The position numbers and the translations under genes were made by a program. A stretch of 34,809 nucleotides of DNA from a virus, in IMG/VR virus record IMGVR_UViG_3300025809_000059, positions 1 through 34,809 of that record, one strand, 5' to 3'. Under the pieces are notes generated by a model. That model did not search any database. It was not told the DNA's origin and saw only the letters and a program-made list of their open reading frames with translations. This document shows, one piece after another, positions 19,704 through 28,528 of the stretch. Within the stretch, counting starts at the first letter, position 1; each line of letters begins with the position of its first letter.

Positions 19704-21797
19704 ATGCAGACAATACAACTCTACATAGATGGTCAGAGAGTGGAAATGTTTGATGATGAGAGTATTCAGTTAACCTCATCTATACAAGATGTTAGAGATA
19801 TTTCTAAAATATTTACAGACTATTCACAAACTTTTAACGTACCTGCATCAAAGACTAATAATAAAATATTTAAGCACTACTATAATAACTCTATACAGAA
19901 TGGCTATGATGCAAGGTTCAGAAGTACAGCTATCATAGAACTAAACCACTCTCCTTTTAAGAGGGGTACTATTAGGCTAAATAGAGTTAAAATGAAGAAT
20001 AATAAAGCTTATTCTTATGAGTTAACTTTCTTTGGATCTATAGTATCTCTTTCAAGGATATTAGGAGACGATAAGCTGAAGAATTTAGATTTATCTGCAT
20101 ATAACCATGAGTGGACCTATGATAATGTCTTAGAAGGCTTAGAAACAGGTTTAGAGTTTAATGGAGATGCTGCTGCAGTTATATATCCACTTATAAGCCC
20201 TAAAAGAAGGTTTATATATGATTCTAACGCAGGATATACACCTATAGACAACTATGCTAATATTGGGTCAGCTTTATCGGGAGATGGGTTTCTTCCACAA
20301 GACTTAAAGCCTGCAATTAGATTAATTAGAATTATTGAAGCTATAGAGGATAGCTATCCATTAACATTCTCAAGAGATTTCTTTGGAACAACTTTATTTG
20401 AGCAGCTATACATGTGGATGCACAGAGGGGCAGGTCAGGTAAGTTATGCAGAAGGTATTTCAACCATGAATGTTAGCGGTTGGGTGTTAACAGAAACAAC
20501 TACCGAGTGTGATGTATTCGAAAATAGAATTACTTTCTCTGATGAATACTTTTCATGTACCACCACAAATTCCAACATTGATGACAGCATACACATTATT
20601 GCAGATTTAACTATAACTCCTGATGCTTTAGGAGAAGAATATAGTTACAAGATAGTTGACTTAGTTTCTGACACAACTCTAAAAGAAGAGACAGGTGTTT
20701 CAGGTATAACTGAAGTTGGTATTGGTATGCTTCCTGCAGAAGGAGAAGCGAGTAGAGACTATGAAATACAAGTTCAAATATCAACAAAAGATGATAGTGC
20801 TTTTCTTATATATGATGCTGAGTGGTATATAAGAACAATATTTATACAGCCTGACGATAGAGCGAGATGTTTTAATGGGCAAACATATCAGGCAGAAAAT
20901 CAAAGCATGATTGGGGATATGATCTTAGAAAATCAGACTCCTGATATTAAAGTAATAGACCTACTAACAGGTTTATTCAAGATGTTTAACTTAACTGCTT
21001 ATGTTAACGATGCAGGCACAATAGTCGTAGACACTTTAGATAATTATTATGGTAGTTACAATTCTGCCACTAAACATGACATAACAGACTACGTTAAAGT
21101 AGATGAGTCTACCATAGAAAGAGTTCCTCTTTACGGAAACATTGACTTTAGATTTGGAGATCCCTATACTTTCTTAGCTGTAGAGTTTGAAGAAAGAAAT
21201 GGTCAGCAGTTTGGAGCGGAAGAGTTTAATGTTATTATAGATGGAGAATATATTGATGGTGAGAATTATGATGTAAGACTTCCATTTGAAAAGGTTATAT
21301 ACGAAAGATTAGTTGATGAAAATGATAGTGGAGAAACTAATATAGCTTATGGTTGGTTTGTTAGTGAAAATGAAGATGCCATAAAAGGTAATCCATTATT
21401 ATTCTTTAATGTTAATGAAACGGTAGGTAGTAAAAACATATACTTCAGGAGTGCAGATGGTATTACACTTTCTACACCATCAACATATAATAGACCGAGT
21501 AATGTAACTGAAGATGAAAGTCAAACACTAAACTTCGACACAGAGAATGATGAGTTTAACTTGTTATTTAACGAGGAGTCTTTATTTAAAAACTATTATC
21601 AAACATACATAGAGTCTGTATTTAATCAATATAATAGAATAACCAAAATAAACGCTTTACTACCAATAAAAGTTCTTGCTAAATACGAACTTAAAGATAG
21701 GTTTATAATAAATGGTGAGAGTTATAAAATAAACTCAATAACATCCAACCTTTTAAATGGTAATAGTGAAGTTGAACTAATAGAAGATATAGAATAG
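19704..21797 (+). CDS. Large tail/baseplate protein
   Basis: This is a 697-residue protein. The N-terminal domain has DISKIFTDYSQTFNVPASK (32-50), NNKIFKHYYNNS, and G-x-I-R-L-N-R-V-K-M-K-N, with YELTFFGSIVSLSRILGDDKL (103-123). I recognise this arrangement as a common large tail protein of Bacteroidota phages, probably distal tail/baseplate. The middle is beta-rich, and the C-terminus (KINALLPIKVLAKYELKDRF) resembles baseplate hub-type ends. Exact role uncertain. Confidence 0.62.
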   Translation: MQTIQLYIDGQRVEMFDDESIQLTSSIQDVRDISKIFTDYSQTFNVPASKTNNKIFKHYYNNSIQNGYDARFRSTAIIELNHSPFKRGTIRLNRVKMKNNKAYSYELTFFGSIVSLSRILGDDKLKNLDLSAYNHEWTYDNVLEGLETGLEFNGDAAAVIYPLISPKRRFIYDSNAGYTPIDNYANIGSALSGDGFLPQDLKPAIRLIRIIEAIEDSYPLTFSRDFFGTTLFEQLYMWMHRGAGQVSYAEGISTMNVSGWVLTETTTECDVFENRITFSDEYFSCTTTNSNIDDSIHIIADLTITPDALGEEYSYKIVDLVSDTTLKEETGVSGITEVGIGMLPAEGEASRDYEIQVQISTKDDSAFLIYDAEWYIRTIFIQPDDRARCFNGQTYQAENQSMIGDMILENQTPDIKVIDLLTGLFKMFNLTAYVNDAGTIVVDTLDNYYGSYNSATKHDITDYVKVDESTIERVPLYGNIDFRFGDPYTFLAVEFEERNGQQFGAEEFNVIIDGEYIDGENYDVRLPFEKVIYERLVDENDSGETNIAYGWFVSENEDAIKGNPLLFFNVNETVGSKNIYFRSADGITLSTPSTYNRPSNVTEDESQTLNFDTENDEFNLLFNEESLFKNYYQTYIESVFNQYNRITKINALLPIKVLAKYELKDRFIINGESYKINSITSNLLNGNSEVELIEDIE

Positions 21798-21798
21798 C

Positions 21799-21945
21799 AT
21801 GATAAAGAATATAATAGATTTACTAAATGCCTCTGATTGGTTAATTGGAGATGAAGATATAGATTTAGCAAAAGGTAAATATAAAGCACCTGTAACATAT
21901 TCCGAGCTAAAAGAAAGACTAAAAAGACATAAAACAATAGCATAA
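21799..21945 (+). CDS. 48-residue hypothetical protein before the tape measure
   Basis: The ATG at 21799 opens 48 codons, and the TAA overlaps the ATG of the tape measure gene (TAATG). It fills the space between two structural genes without gap. The product has an acidic centre (DEDID, 18-22) and a basic C-terminal helix (YSELKERLKRHK, 34-45). No family recognised. Confidence 0.62.
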   Translation: MIKNIIDLLNASDWLIGDEDIDLAKGKYKAPVTYSELKERLKRHKTIA

Positions 21946-24206
21946 TGGCAGATTTAACTAAGATAATTAACATAAGGGTTGATTTCGGCAAAGGCAAGCT
22001 TGAGATTGATGGACTAACTTCAAGTATCAGCAAGTTAGATACAGCGGAGAAGAATCTATCTAAAACATTAGTTGGTGCTGTACAGCCTGCTTATAAAAGA
22101 ACTGAGCAGTCTATAAGAGATCAGATTACTTATCAAAGACAATTACAAAAATCTGTTGAGATAACTTCTTTTGAGTATGTGCAATATCAAAGAACTATAG
22201 AAGGTCTTCAAAAAGAACTATCTACGTTCCAAGGTAAAAATTCTGCTGTAAGCCAAGGCTTTAAGGGTATGCGTAATAGTGCAGGTTTAGCCTCACAAAC
22301 ACTTGTCGAAGTTGGTAGGACTATCTCTGATGCTAACTACGGATTTACGGCGGTAGCAAACAACTTGTCTCAATTAGGTTACTATTTTGTTTCTTTAGTT
22401 GATCAAAGCAAGGGGTTCAAAAATGCGATGAAAGACTTGGGCAAGCAAATGCTTGGTGCAGGTGGACTTATCATTGCATTTCAATTAGTTATATTCTTTA
22501 TAGAAAAATACACTTTATCTCAAAGAGAGGCAAAAAGAGCTACAGAGGAAGCTACAGAAGCTATAGTTGGAGCTAAAGGTCAAGTAGCTGCTATAGAGTC
22601 ATTAGCTGCTGTACTAAAAGACTCAACCGCTTCTACTGCAAGTCAAAGAGTAGCTTTAGAAAGACTAAAAAAAGAAGGTTTTGATGAAGCTATTGGTAGT
22701 ATTGATGATTATTTAGCTATCAAGAAGGATCTTCTTATGTTTGAAGCTACTGAAGAAATAACAAAGAAGAAACTTCAGAAAGTAATAGAGAAAGATATTG
22801 AGCTGAACGAACAGCTAACTTCTGCTACTGAAGAATATTTAGGCAAACTACAAGAAGCAGAGGATTTAGAAGCGAGAGGTCAGAAAAGTTATATAAACAA
22901 AGAGAAGCTAAATAAAAACTATACAAAAACTTGGACTGCTTTAACAGAAGAAATAGGAAAAAACAATGATTCATTTAAAGCTATAAGTTCTGATTCCGAA
23001 AAGAGGCTAAAAGAAATTGCGGATAGATATAAAGATAATCCATTTTTCTGTTTATTGCTTGGTACATGTAAAGAAGACAAAAAAGGTAGAGGTGCTTCTG
23101 CTAAAAATATAGATGATTTCTTTAAACAGAGATTATTAAACCTAAGAAAGCTCGAGTTAAAGTACAGAAAAGAATCTTTAACAGATGAAAGAACCACAGA
23201 AGAAGAAAGGCTTCAAATAAACAAAGAGGCTGCTATTCTTGACCTCAAAAGAAGAAGAGATGATTTCTTAGAAAAGGAAAGGCTTAGATTTGCTGAATTT
23301 AGAGCAGAAAAAGAAGCTATTATAAACAACAGTAAGTCTACAAGAAAAGAAGTAGAGCAAGCTGAAAAAGAACTTGGAGATGGTAGAACAAAGTTTTATG
23401 CTTCTGCAGCAGCAGCAAGAAAAGAGTATCATGATGTTTTATTAGCACTTGAAGCTTCCTTCAACAATAAATCTCTTCAGTTAGAAAGGCAGAAAAACCT
23501 TGCATTTGAACAACTACTAAATGAAAATCAAGTTGCTGAATTAGCTTCTGTTGCTGCTTTAGCTACAAATGATTTAGATAGAATAGACGCTAACTTTGCT
23601 TTAGAGCAAGAAAAAGCTGCACAAAAAATAGCCTTAATAGAGGAAGAGAAGAAGATTAGAATAAAGGCGGGTCAAGATACTTTTGTTCAAGATCAGCAAA
23701 TAGCTAATGCTACAGAAGAGTTAAATCAAAAAAGGCTTCAGGCTTTTGAAGATGGTGAACAAGCTAAACTTGCTATTGCTAATCAAGTAGGTGAAGCAAT
23801 TATAGCTATCGCAGGAGAAGGTTCTGCTGTAGGTAAAGCAGTTGCGGTTGCTATGGCTACCATGAACACTTATGAAGCAGTTACAGCGGCATTAGGAGCA
23901 AAACCTTATGGACCATGGAATATTGCTCAAGCAGCAGCAGTTGCAGCCATGGGATTTGTGCAAGTAAGAAATATACTTAAAACAGAAGTTCCATCACCTA
24001 AAGGAGGTGCAGGCGGAGGAGCTGCGGCAGCACCATCTATACAACCACCTGATTTTAACATAGTAGGTCAGTCTGCAAGTAATCAATTAGCTTCTGCAGT
24101 ACAAGGTCAATTTAACCAACCTGTAAAAGCTTATGTAGTATCTAAAGATGTGTCTACTGCACAGGAGATGGATAGGAACATTGTTTCAACTGCAAGTTTA
24201 GGTTAA
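21945..24206 (+). CDS. Tape measure protein
   Basis: This is a 753-residue, mainly helical protein. The N-terminal region is coiled coil with heptad Leu/Gln/Lys. A membrane-like hydrophobic helix lies at about 170-187 (MLGAGGLIIAFQLVIFFI). Long charged coiled coil covers about 195-620. A small-residue-rich hydrophobic end, GSAVGKAVAVAMATMNTYEA (approximately 626-645), and the GPW..AQAAAVAAMGFVQV segment are typical of tape measure C-termini. It sets tail length; at roughly 0.15 nm per residue this suggests a tail a little over 100 nm. The absence of sheath genes indicates a siphovirus. Confidence 0.85.
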   Translation: MADLTKIINIRVDFGKGKLEIDGLTSSISKLDTAEKNLSKTLVGAVQPAYKRTEQSIRDQITYQRQLQKSVEITSFEYVQYQRTIEGLQKELSTFQGKNSAVSQGFKGMRNSAGLASQTLVEVGRTISDANYGFTAVANNLSQLGYYFVSLVDQSKGFKNAMKDLGKQMLGAGGLIIAFQLVIFFIEKYTLSQREAKRATEEATEAIVGAKGQVAAIESLAAVLKDSTASTASQRVALERLKKEGFDEAIGSIDDYLAIKKDLLMFEATEEITKKKLQKVIEKDIELNEQLTSATEEYLGKLQEAEDLEARGQKSYINKEKLNKNYTKTWTALTEEIGKNNDSFKAISSDSEKRLKEIADRYKDNPFFCLLLGTCKEDKKGRGASAKNIDDFFKQRLLNLRKLELKYRKESLTDERTTEEERLQINKEAAILDLKRRRDDFLEKERLRFAEFRAEKEAIINNSKSTRKEVEQAEKELGDGRTKFYASAAAARKEYHDVLLALEASFNNKSLQLERQKNLAFEQLLNENQVAELASVAALATNDLDRIDANFALEQEKAAQKIALIEEEKKIRIKAGQDTFVQDQQIANATEELNQKRLQAFEDGEQAKLAIANQVGEAIIAIAGEGSAVGKAVAVAMATMNTYEAVTAALGAKPYGPWNIAQAAAVAAMGFVQVRNILKTEVPSPKGGAGGGAAAAPSIQPPDFNIVGQSASNQLASAVQGQFNQPVKAYVVSKDVSTAQEMDRNIVSTASLG

Positions 24207-24242
24207 TAATAAAACAAAATCAACAAATTAAGTTATCATTTT

Positions 24243-25163
24243 ATGAAGACTATTGAACTATATATAGACGAAGAAAACGAGTTTAGTGGAATAGAGGCTA
24301 TCTCTATCGTTGAGAACCCTGCTATAGAAGAAGACTTTATAGCATTGAACAGTCATGAAGTTAAGTTGGCTGAAGTAGATACTGAGAAGAGAATCCTTAT
24401 GGGTGCTGCTCTCATACCTAATAAAAAAATATACAGAACTAATGGCGAAGAAGAATATTATATTTTCTTTAGCGAGGAAACTGTCAGGAAAGCTTCAGAG
24501 TTGTTTTTATCAAGAGGTAAACAAAACAATTCAACATTGGAGCATGATGTCGAACTAAATGGCATGTCAGTCGTAGAGTCTTGGATAGTAGAAGACTTAG
24601 AAAAAGACAAGAGCAAAAAATACAACCTAAACGTACCTATGGGTACTTGGATGGTTTCTGTTAAAGTAAACAACGATCAGATTTGGGAGGAATTTGTCAA
24701 GAGCGGAAAGGTTAAGGGATTCAGTATTGAAGGATTCTTTGCAGATGCTTCTAAAGAAAGACCAAGAGAGTCTGTAGAAGAAGACTTTGCAGAAATGGAA
24801 GCTTTATCTCAGATATACGCACTCGAGGAGTCATTTTTAGAGGCTCAGGGAGTAGAACTTGAATCTTATAGTGATTACCCTCAAGGAGCCGTAAACAACG
24901 CTAAGAGAGCCTTAAAATGGAAGAAAGATAATGGTTCTTCATGCGGAACTTCTGTGGGTTGGACAAGAGCTAATCAATTAGCAAATAAAGAGCCTTTAAG
25001 TAGGTCCACTATTGCAAGAATGGCTTCATTTAAAAGACATCAACAAAACAAAGATGTACCTTACTCTGAAGGATGCGGAGGTATTATGTGGGATGCTTGG
25101 GGTGGTTCTGCAGGTGTTAATTGGGCAATATCTAAACTAAAAGAGATAGATGAGAGCAATTAA
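24243..25163 (+). CDS. Prohead serine protease (XkdF-like) with C-terminal accessory domain
   Basis: This is a 306-residue protein. The N-terminal domain resembles the XkdF/S78-like prohead protease: IPNKKIYR (58-65), STLEHDVELNG (97-107) with His101, VVESWIVED (110-118), and KGFSIEGFF (158-166) with Ser161. The C-terminal ~95 residues (YPQGAVNNAKRAL, CGTSVGWTRANQLA, SRSTIARMASFKRHQ, WDAWGGSAG) form a separate conserved module that I have seen attached to phage head proteins. It would cleave scaffold and capsid during maturation. It is directly followed by scaffold and capsid genes. Confidence 0.75.
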   Translation: MKTIELYIDEENEFSGIEAISIVENPAIEEDFIALNSHEVKLAEVDTEKRILMGAALIPNKKIYRTNGEEEYYIFFSEETVRKASELFLSRGKQNNSTLEHDVELNGMSVVESWIVEDLEKDKSKKYNLNVPMGTWMVSVKVNNDQIWEEFVKSGKVKGFSIEGFFADASKERPRESVEEDFAEMEALSQIYALEESFLEAQGVELESYSDYPQGAVNNAKRALKWKKDNGSSCGTSVGWTRANQLANKEPLSRSTIARMASFKRHQQNKDVPYSEGCGGIMWDAWGGSAGVNWAISKLKEIDESN

Positions 25164-25785
25164 AAACACCGCTTATAAAGTACATGTTCAAAGAGAGACT
25201 GATGATGAAATAAACTCAGTAAATATAGAACAGGGAGCTATGATGGTTTCTAATACAGGTCTATATATGGGTTATAATGACAATAATGTTAGAGTATATC
25301 CACAATACCCAACAAGCCAAGCATTAGGTTGGGCAAGATACGATGATGATCAATATACCTCAGCTAATAAGTTTAGCCTTGCTGATGGTGTGCCTGTTAT
25401 TATTCCAAACAATGCTGCTAACATAGTAAGAAGCAATGTAGGATTTGATTATTATAATAGCACAACTAAAAGAGTAATTGCAGATAATGCTAATGACACC
25501 TATATGTTTACTGTGGTGTTTAAATGTAGTGCTGCTAATGCCAATCAGACTCTTATAGACATAAACTTTAAGGGAGAGAACGGAACACCATACGACAGAA
25601 TAACAGGCGAGGTGCAGTTTACAAAAGGTAATGATTTAGAACATAATTACCATCAAGTATTTCAATACTATGCGGATAGTAATTTTGTAAATAACGGTTC
25701 TTGGTGGGAAATTGAATCCACAGGAGGCACGGCTAAAATATGGGATATTATATACTTTATACAAAAAACACAATCTTATGCGTGA
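25150..25785 (+). CDS. Virion structural protein, head-fibre or decoration candidate
   Basis: This is a 211-residue beta-rich protein that overlaps the protease gene by 14 nt. It contains GLYMGYNDNNVRVYPQYPTS (37-56) and DGVPVIIPNNA, patterns that look like virion surface proteins. It lies between the protease and the scaffold genes. The function as decoration/fibre protein is inferred from position and composition. Confidence 0.5.
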   Translation: MRAIKNTAYKVHVQRETDDEINSVNIEQGAMMVSNTGLYMGYNDNNVRVYPQYPTSQALGWARYDDDQYTSANKFSLADGVPVIIPNNAANIVRSNVGFDYYNSTTKRVIADNANDTYMFTVVFKCSAANANQTLIDINFKGENGTPYDRITGEVQFTKGNDLEHNYHQVFQYYADSNFVNNGSWWEIESTGGTAKIWDIIYFIQKTQSYA

Positions 25786-25933
25786 TAAAATGAAAGCTAC
25801 TCCAAGTAGAACAAGTCCAAAATCATCTAAGAGAGCATGCCTTTGTGATAACGGAACTTACTCAAGGAAATGTTGCAAAGGTAATATTATAAATCAAGGT
25901 ATAGGTAGTGTTACATTTATACCTGAAGACTAA
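25778..25933 (+). CDS. 51-residue Cys-containing phage miniprotein
   Basis: I use the ATG at 25778, overlapping the previous stop by 8 nt; a longer frame from 25712 lies inside the previous gene. The product has a basic start, then KRACLCDNGTYSRKCCKG (18-35) and NQGIGS. Four Cys fall as CLC and CC, a motif found in small phage proteins between head genes. Function unknown. Confidence 0.6.
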   Translation: MRDKMKATPSRTSPKSSKRACLCDNGTYSRKCCKGNIINQGIGSVTFIPED

Positions 25934-25998
25934 GAAATACAACAGTATTAAAAATCTTAGTTAACATAACATATTGTAATTAATAAACAATTAAATAT

Positions 25999-26466
25999 AT
26001 GAAAACCACAGAACTTGTAGAAAAACTAAAGAATGTTTTCCTAAGTGAAGAGGCTATTGAAGCTCAACCTGAAGTACAGGAGGAAGTTCAGTTAGAATCT
26101 TCTCAGGAAGAAGTGGTAGAAGAAACTCTTGCTGAAGAAATGCCTGCAGAAGATATAGCTGAAGATGCTATTGAAGATGTGGCGGAAGAAGCAGATAAGT
26201 ATGCTACCAAAGAAGAATTAGCTACTGCTGTTGCTGAAATGAAAGCTATGTATGATGCCATTATGGAGAATATGTCTACAGAAGCTGAAACTGAAGTGCC
26301 TGCAGAATTAGAAGAAGCAAAAGAAGAGTTGTCTGCTCAAGAACCTGCCGCACAGCCTATGTCTCACGACCCTGAAGCTATGGTAGAAAAAAGACAAGTA
26401 AATCTTTACGGACAAAAAAGACCACAGACGACATTAGATTCTGTCTTGGCTAAATTTAACAAATAA
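25999..26466 (+). CDS. Candidate scaffolding protein
   Basis: This is a 155-residue protein. Residues 17-70 are extremely acidic (Glu/Ala/Asp), followed by a helix (about 70-95). The C-terminus KRQVNLYGQKRPQTTLDSVL (131-150) is basic and resembles the capsid-binding end of scaffold proteins in Bacteroidota phages. It lies immediately before the major capsid gene. The acidic, low-complexity composition and order support scaffolding. The protease upstream probably degrades it. Confidence 0.68.
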   Translation: MKTTELVEKLKNVFLSEEAIEAQPEVQEEVQLESSQEEVVEETLAEEMPAEDIAEDAIEDVAEEADKYATKEELATAVAEMKAMYDAIMENMSTEAETEVPAELEEAKEELSAQEPAAQPMSHDPEAMVEKRQVNLYGQKRPQTTLDSVLAKFNK

Positions 26467-26490
26467 TAAACTAAATAAACACAATTAAAA

Positions 26491-27423
26491 ATGGCTACAA
26501 CTACTAACATTACTACTACTTACGCAGGTGAGTTTGCAGGTAAATATATCTCTGCTGCTTTATTATCTGCTTCTACTATTGAGAATGGTGGAATTACAGT
26601 AAAACCAAATGTGAAGTACAAAGAGGTAATGAAAAAATTATCTACAAATGACCTTGTTGCAGATGCAACTTGTGATTTTGATCCTACTTCAACTATTACA
26701 TTAACTGAAAGAATCTTACAACCTGAAGAGTTTCAAGTAAACTTAGAATTATGTAAGAAAGACTTCGTATCTGATTGGGAAGCAGTACAAATGGGATATT
26801 CTGCATTTGACAACTTGCCTCCATCTTTTCAAGACTTCTTAGTTGCACATGTTGCTGCTAAAGTTGCTGAAAAAACAGAGGAAACTATTTGGTCAGGAGC
26901 TAACGCTACTGCAGGTGAATTCGATGGATTAGTTGCTTTGGCTACTGCTGATGCTTCTGTTGTTGATGTAGCAGGAACTTCTATTACTGCTGCTAACGTA
27001 ATTGACGAATTAGGGAAAGTTGTTGATGCTATTCCATCTGCAGTTTACGGAAAAGAAGACTTGTACCTATATGTATCTCAAAACGTAGCAAGAGCTTACG
27101 TTAGAGCTTTAGGAGGATTTGGAGCTGCAGGATTAGGTGCTAATGGTGTGAATGCACAAGGAACTCAATGGTGGAACAACGGAGCATTATCTTTTGATGG
27201 TGTAAAAATCTTTGTTGCAAACGGATTGGGAGATAACTACATCATGGCTGCTGAAAAATCTAACATCTTCTTCGGAACAGGATTACTTTCAGACCATAAC
27301 TTAGTAAAGGTTATTGACATGGCAGACATTGATGGAAGTCAGAATGTTCGTGTGGTAATGCGTTACACAAGTGGAGTACAGTACGGAATCGGTTCAGACA
27401 TCGTTCTTTACACACCTGCATAA
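26491..27423 (+). CDS. Major capsid protein
   Basis: This is a 310-residue protein with the size and composition of an HK97-fold capsid protein. A beta-rich N-terminal arm (TNITTTYAGEFAGKYISAAL, 5-24) comes first, then a long helix (FLVAHVAAKVAEKTEETIW, about 115-133). A Gly/Ala-rich loop (LGGFGAAGLGANG, 207-219) and a beta C-terminus ending VQYGIGSDIVLYTPA follow. Codons look strongly biased to common choices, as in highly expressed genes. A terminator follows 20 nt after the stop. Confidence 0.82.
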   Translation: MATTTNITTTYAGEFAGKYISAALLSASTIENGGITVKPNVKYKEVMKKLSTNDLVADATCDFDPTSTITLTERILQPEEFQVNLELCKKDFVSDWEAVQMGYSAFDNLPPSFQDFLVAHVAAKVAEKTEETIWSGANATAGEFDGLVALATADASVVDVAGTSITAANVIDELGKVVDAIPSAVYGKEDLYLYVSQNVARAYVRALGGFGAAGLGANGVNAQGTQWWNNGALSFDGVKIFVANGLGDNYIMAAEKSNIFFGTGLLSDHNLVKVIDMADIDGSQNVRVVMRYTSGVQYGIGSDIVLYTPA

Positions 27424-27442
27424 TTAGAAATTAAATAAAGAT

Positions 27443-27482
27443 AAAGGGTAGGTAAGCCGTAAAGCCTGCCTGCCCTTTTTTT
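27443..27482 (+). terminator. Intrinsic terminator after the capsid gene
   Basis: AAAGGGTAGGTA pairs with TGCCTGCCCTTT (two G:U), loop about 16 nt, followed by a seven-T run. Partial termination here would raise capsid mRNA over the downstream portal. Confidence 0.85.
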
Positions 27483-27510
27483 ATAACAATAACCTTAAAA
27501 TATATAACAA

Positions 27511-28038
27511 ATGGCTTGTGATTTAACATTAGGAAGGATAGAACCTTGCAAAGATAGTGTTGGTGGCTTAAAAAACTTGTACTTTGTTAATTACGATGAT
27601 TTAGGAGCAATCACTTATGATTTAACCGATTCAGATGTAATTGATGCAGTAGCAGGAACACCTAACGCATACAAATACGAAATTAAAGGAGCTTCTTCTT
27701 TTACTCAAAACATTCAATCTTCAAGAGATACAGGAACAACTGCATTTGAGCAGGTTCTTGAGGTTACTTTGAAGAAATTAACTGTAGCTGACCACAAAGA
27801 GCTTAAAATCTTGGCTTTCGGAAGACCTCATGTAATTATTGAAGATTACAACGGAAACTTCTTTTTAGCAGGTTTAGAGCATGGTGCGGAAGTAACAGGT
27901 GGTACTATCGTTACAGGTACAGCAATGTCTGACTTGAGCGGTTACACACTTACTTTAACTGCTATGGAAAGAACACCTGCAAACTTTTTAGGAGATACTC
28001 CTGAAAATGTAGGATTTACTATCGTTAGTGGTTCTTAA
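27511..28038 (+). CDS. Candidate major tail tube protein
   Basis: This is a 175-residue protein. It starts MACDLTLGRIEPCKDSVGG, then SSFTQNIQSSRDTGTTAFEQ (62-81), LKKLTVADHKEL (87-98), and GLEHGAEVTGGTIVTGTAMS (118-137). I recognise this set as a conserved Bacteroidota phage virion protein; its size and beta content fit a tail tube subunit. It lies directly after the capsid gene, away from the other tail genes. Its TAA stop lies inside the 12-bp repeat. Confidence 0.6.
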   Translation: MACDLTLGRIEPCKDSVGGLKNLYFVNYDDLGAITYDLTDSDVIDAVAGTPNAYKYEIKGASSFTQNIQSSRDTGTTAFEQVLEVTLKKLTVADHKELKILAFGRPHVIIEDYNGNFFLAGLEHGAEVTGGTIVTGTAMSDLSGYTLTLTAMERTPANFLGDTPENVGFTIVSGS

Positions 28039-28059
28039 ACATAGTACTTAAACATAGTA
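28035..28059 (+). repeat. Two copies of the TTAAACATAGTA element
   Basis: Copies at 28035-28046 and 28048-28059, 13 bp apart. The first supplies the TAA stop of the preceding gene, as at the 579-605 locus. Confidence 0.88.
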
Positions 28060-28067
28060 CACACATT

Positions 28068-28102
28068 AAAGAGTGGGGGGTTTTATTACTCTCCACTTTT
28101 TT
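28068..28102 (+). terminator. Intrinsic terminator after the tail-tube-like gene
   Basis: AAAGAGTGG pairs with CCACTTTTT (one G:U) around a loop of about 16 nt that includes a GGGG tract, and ends in T7. Stem less regular than the others. Confidence 0.65.
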
Positions 28103-28148
28103 TATACACCAAAATAAAAACAAATTTTAACTTTTCAGTTATCATAAT

Positions 28149-28523
28149 ATGATAAGATTATTACCTGATACAGAAGCTCAGATAATTGCGGTTGTTCCAA
28201 GGGAGTTTCCTACTGAGGAGGTTTCTTTTGATAATGTTACTTTGGTTATAACTGAGGATGGTACGAATATATCTGAAACTATTGAAGACATTGTAGCTGA
28301 AATTCCTGATAACAATAGCAACTATGTTTACATGGACATAGCTTTCTCTATTTTAAGAGAGGGTTATGGTTATTACTTAGAGTTCACAAAAGATGGTGAG
28401 TTGTGGTTTAGAGATAAAGCTTACGCAACTGATCAAGTAGATAAAACTATAAAACATACTTTAAACACAAATGAGTATGAAGAGTATAATGGCACAGGTG
28501 GCGATTATATCATTTTAGAATAA
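28149..28523 (+). CDS. 124-residue hypothetical virion-module protein
   Basis: This is a beta-rich, acidic protein between the tail-tube-like gene and the portal. YGYYLEFTKDGELWFRDKAY (72-91) resembles small beta-barrel virion proteins. A flexible Gly-rich end follows. No family recognised. It starts after a terminator and a short AT-rich leader, so it opens the portal transcription unit. Confidence 0.55.
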   Translation: MIRLLPDTEAQIIAVVPREFPTEEVSFDNVTLVITEDGTNISETIEDIVAEIPDNNSNYVYMDIAFSILREGYGYYLEFTKDGELWFRDKAYATDQVDKTIKHTLNTNEYEEYNGTGGDYIILE

Positions 28524-28528
28524 CACTT

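Noticed and set aside
24243-25163. Diversity-generating retroelement target in the adhesin or head genes
   Set aside because: No reverse transcriptase gene and no template-repeat pair found in the window.
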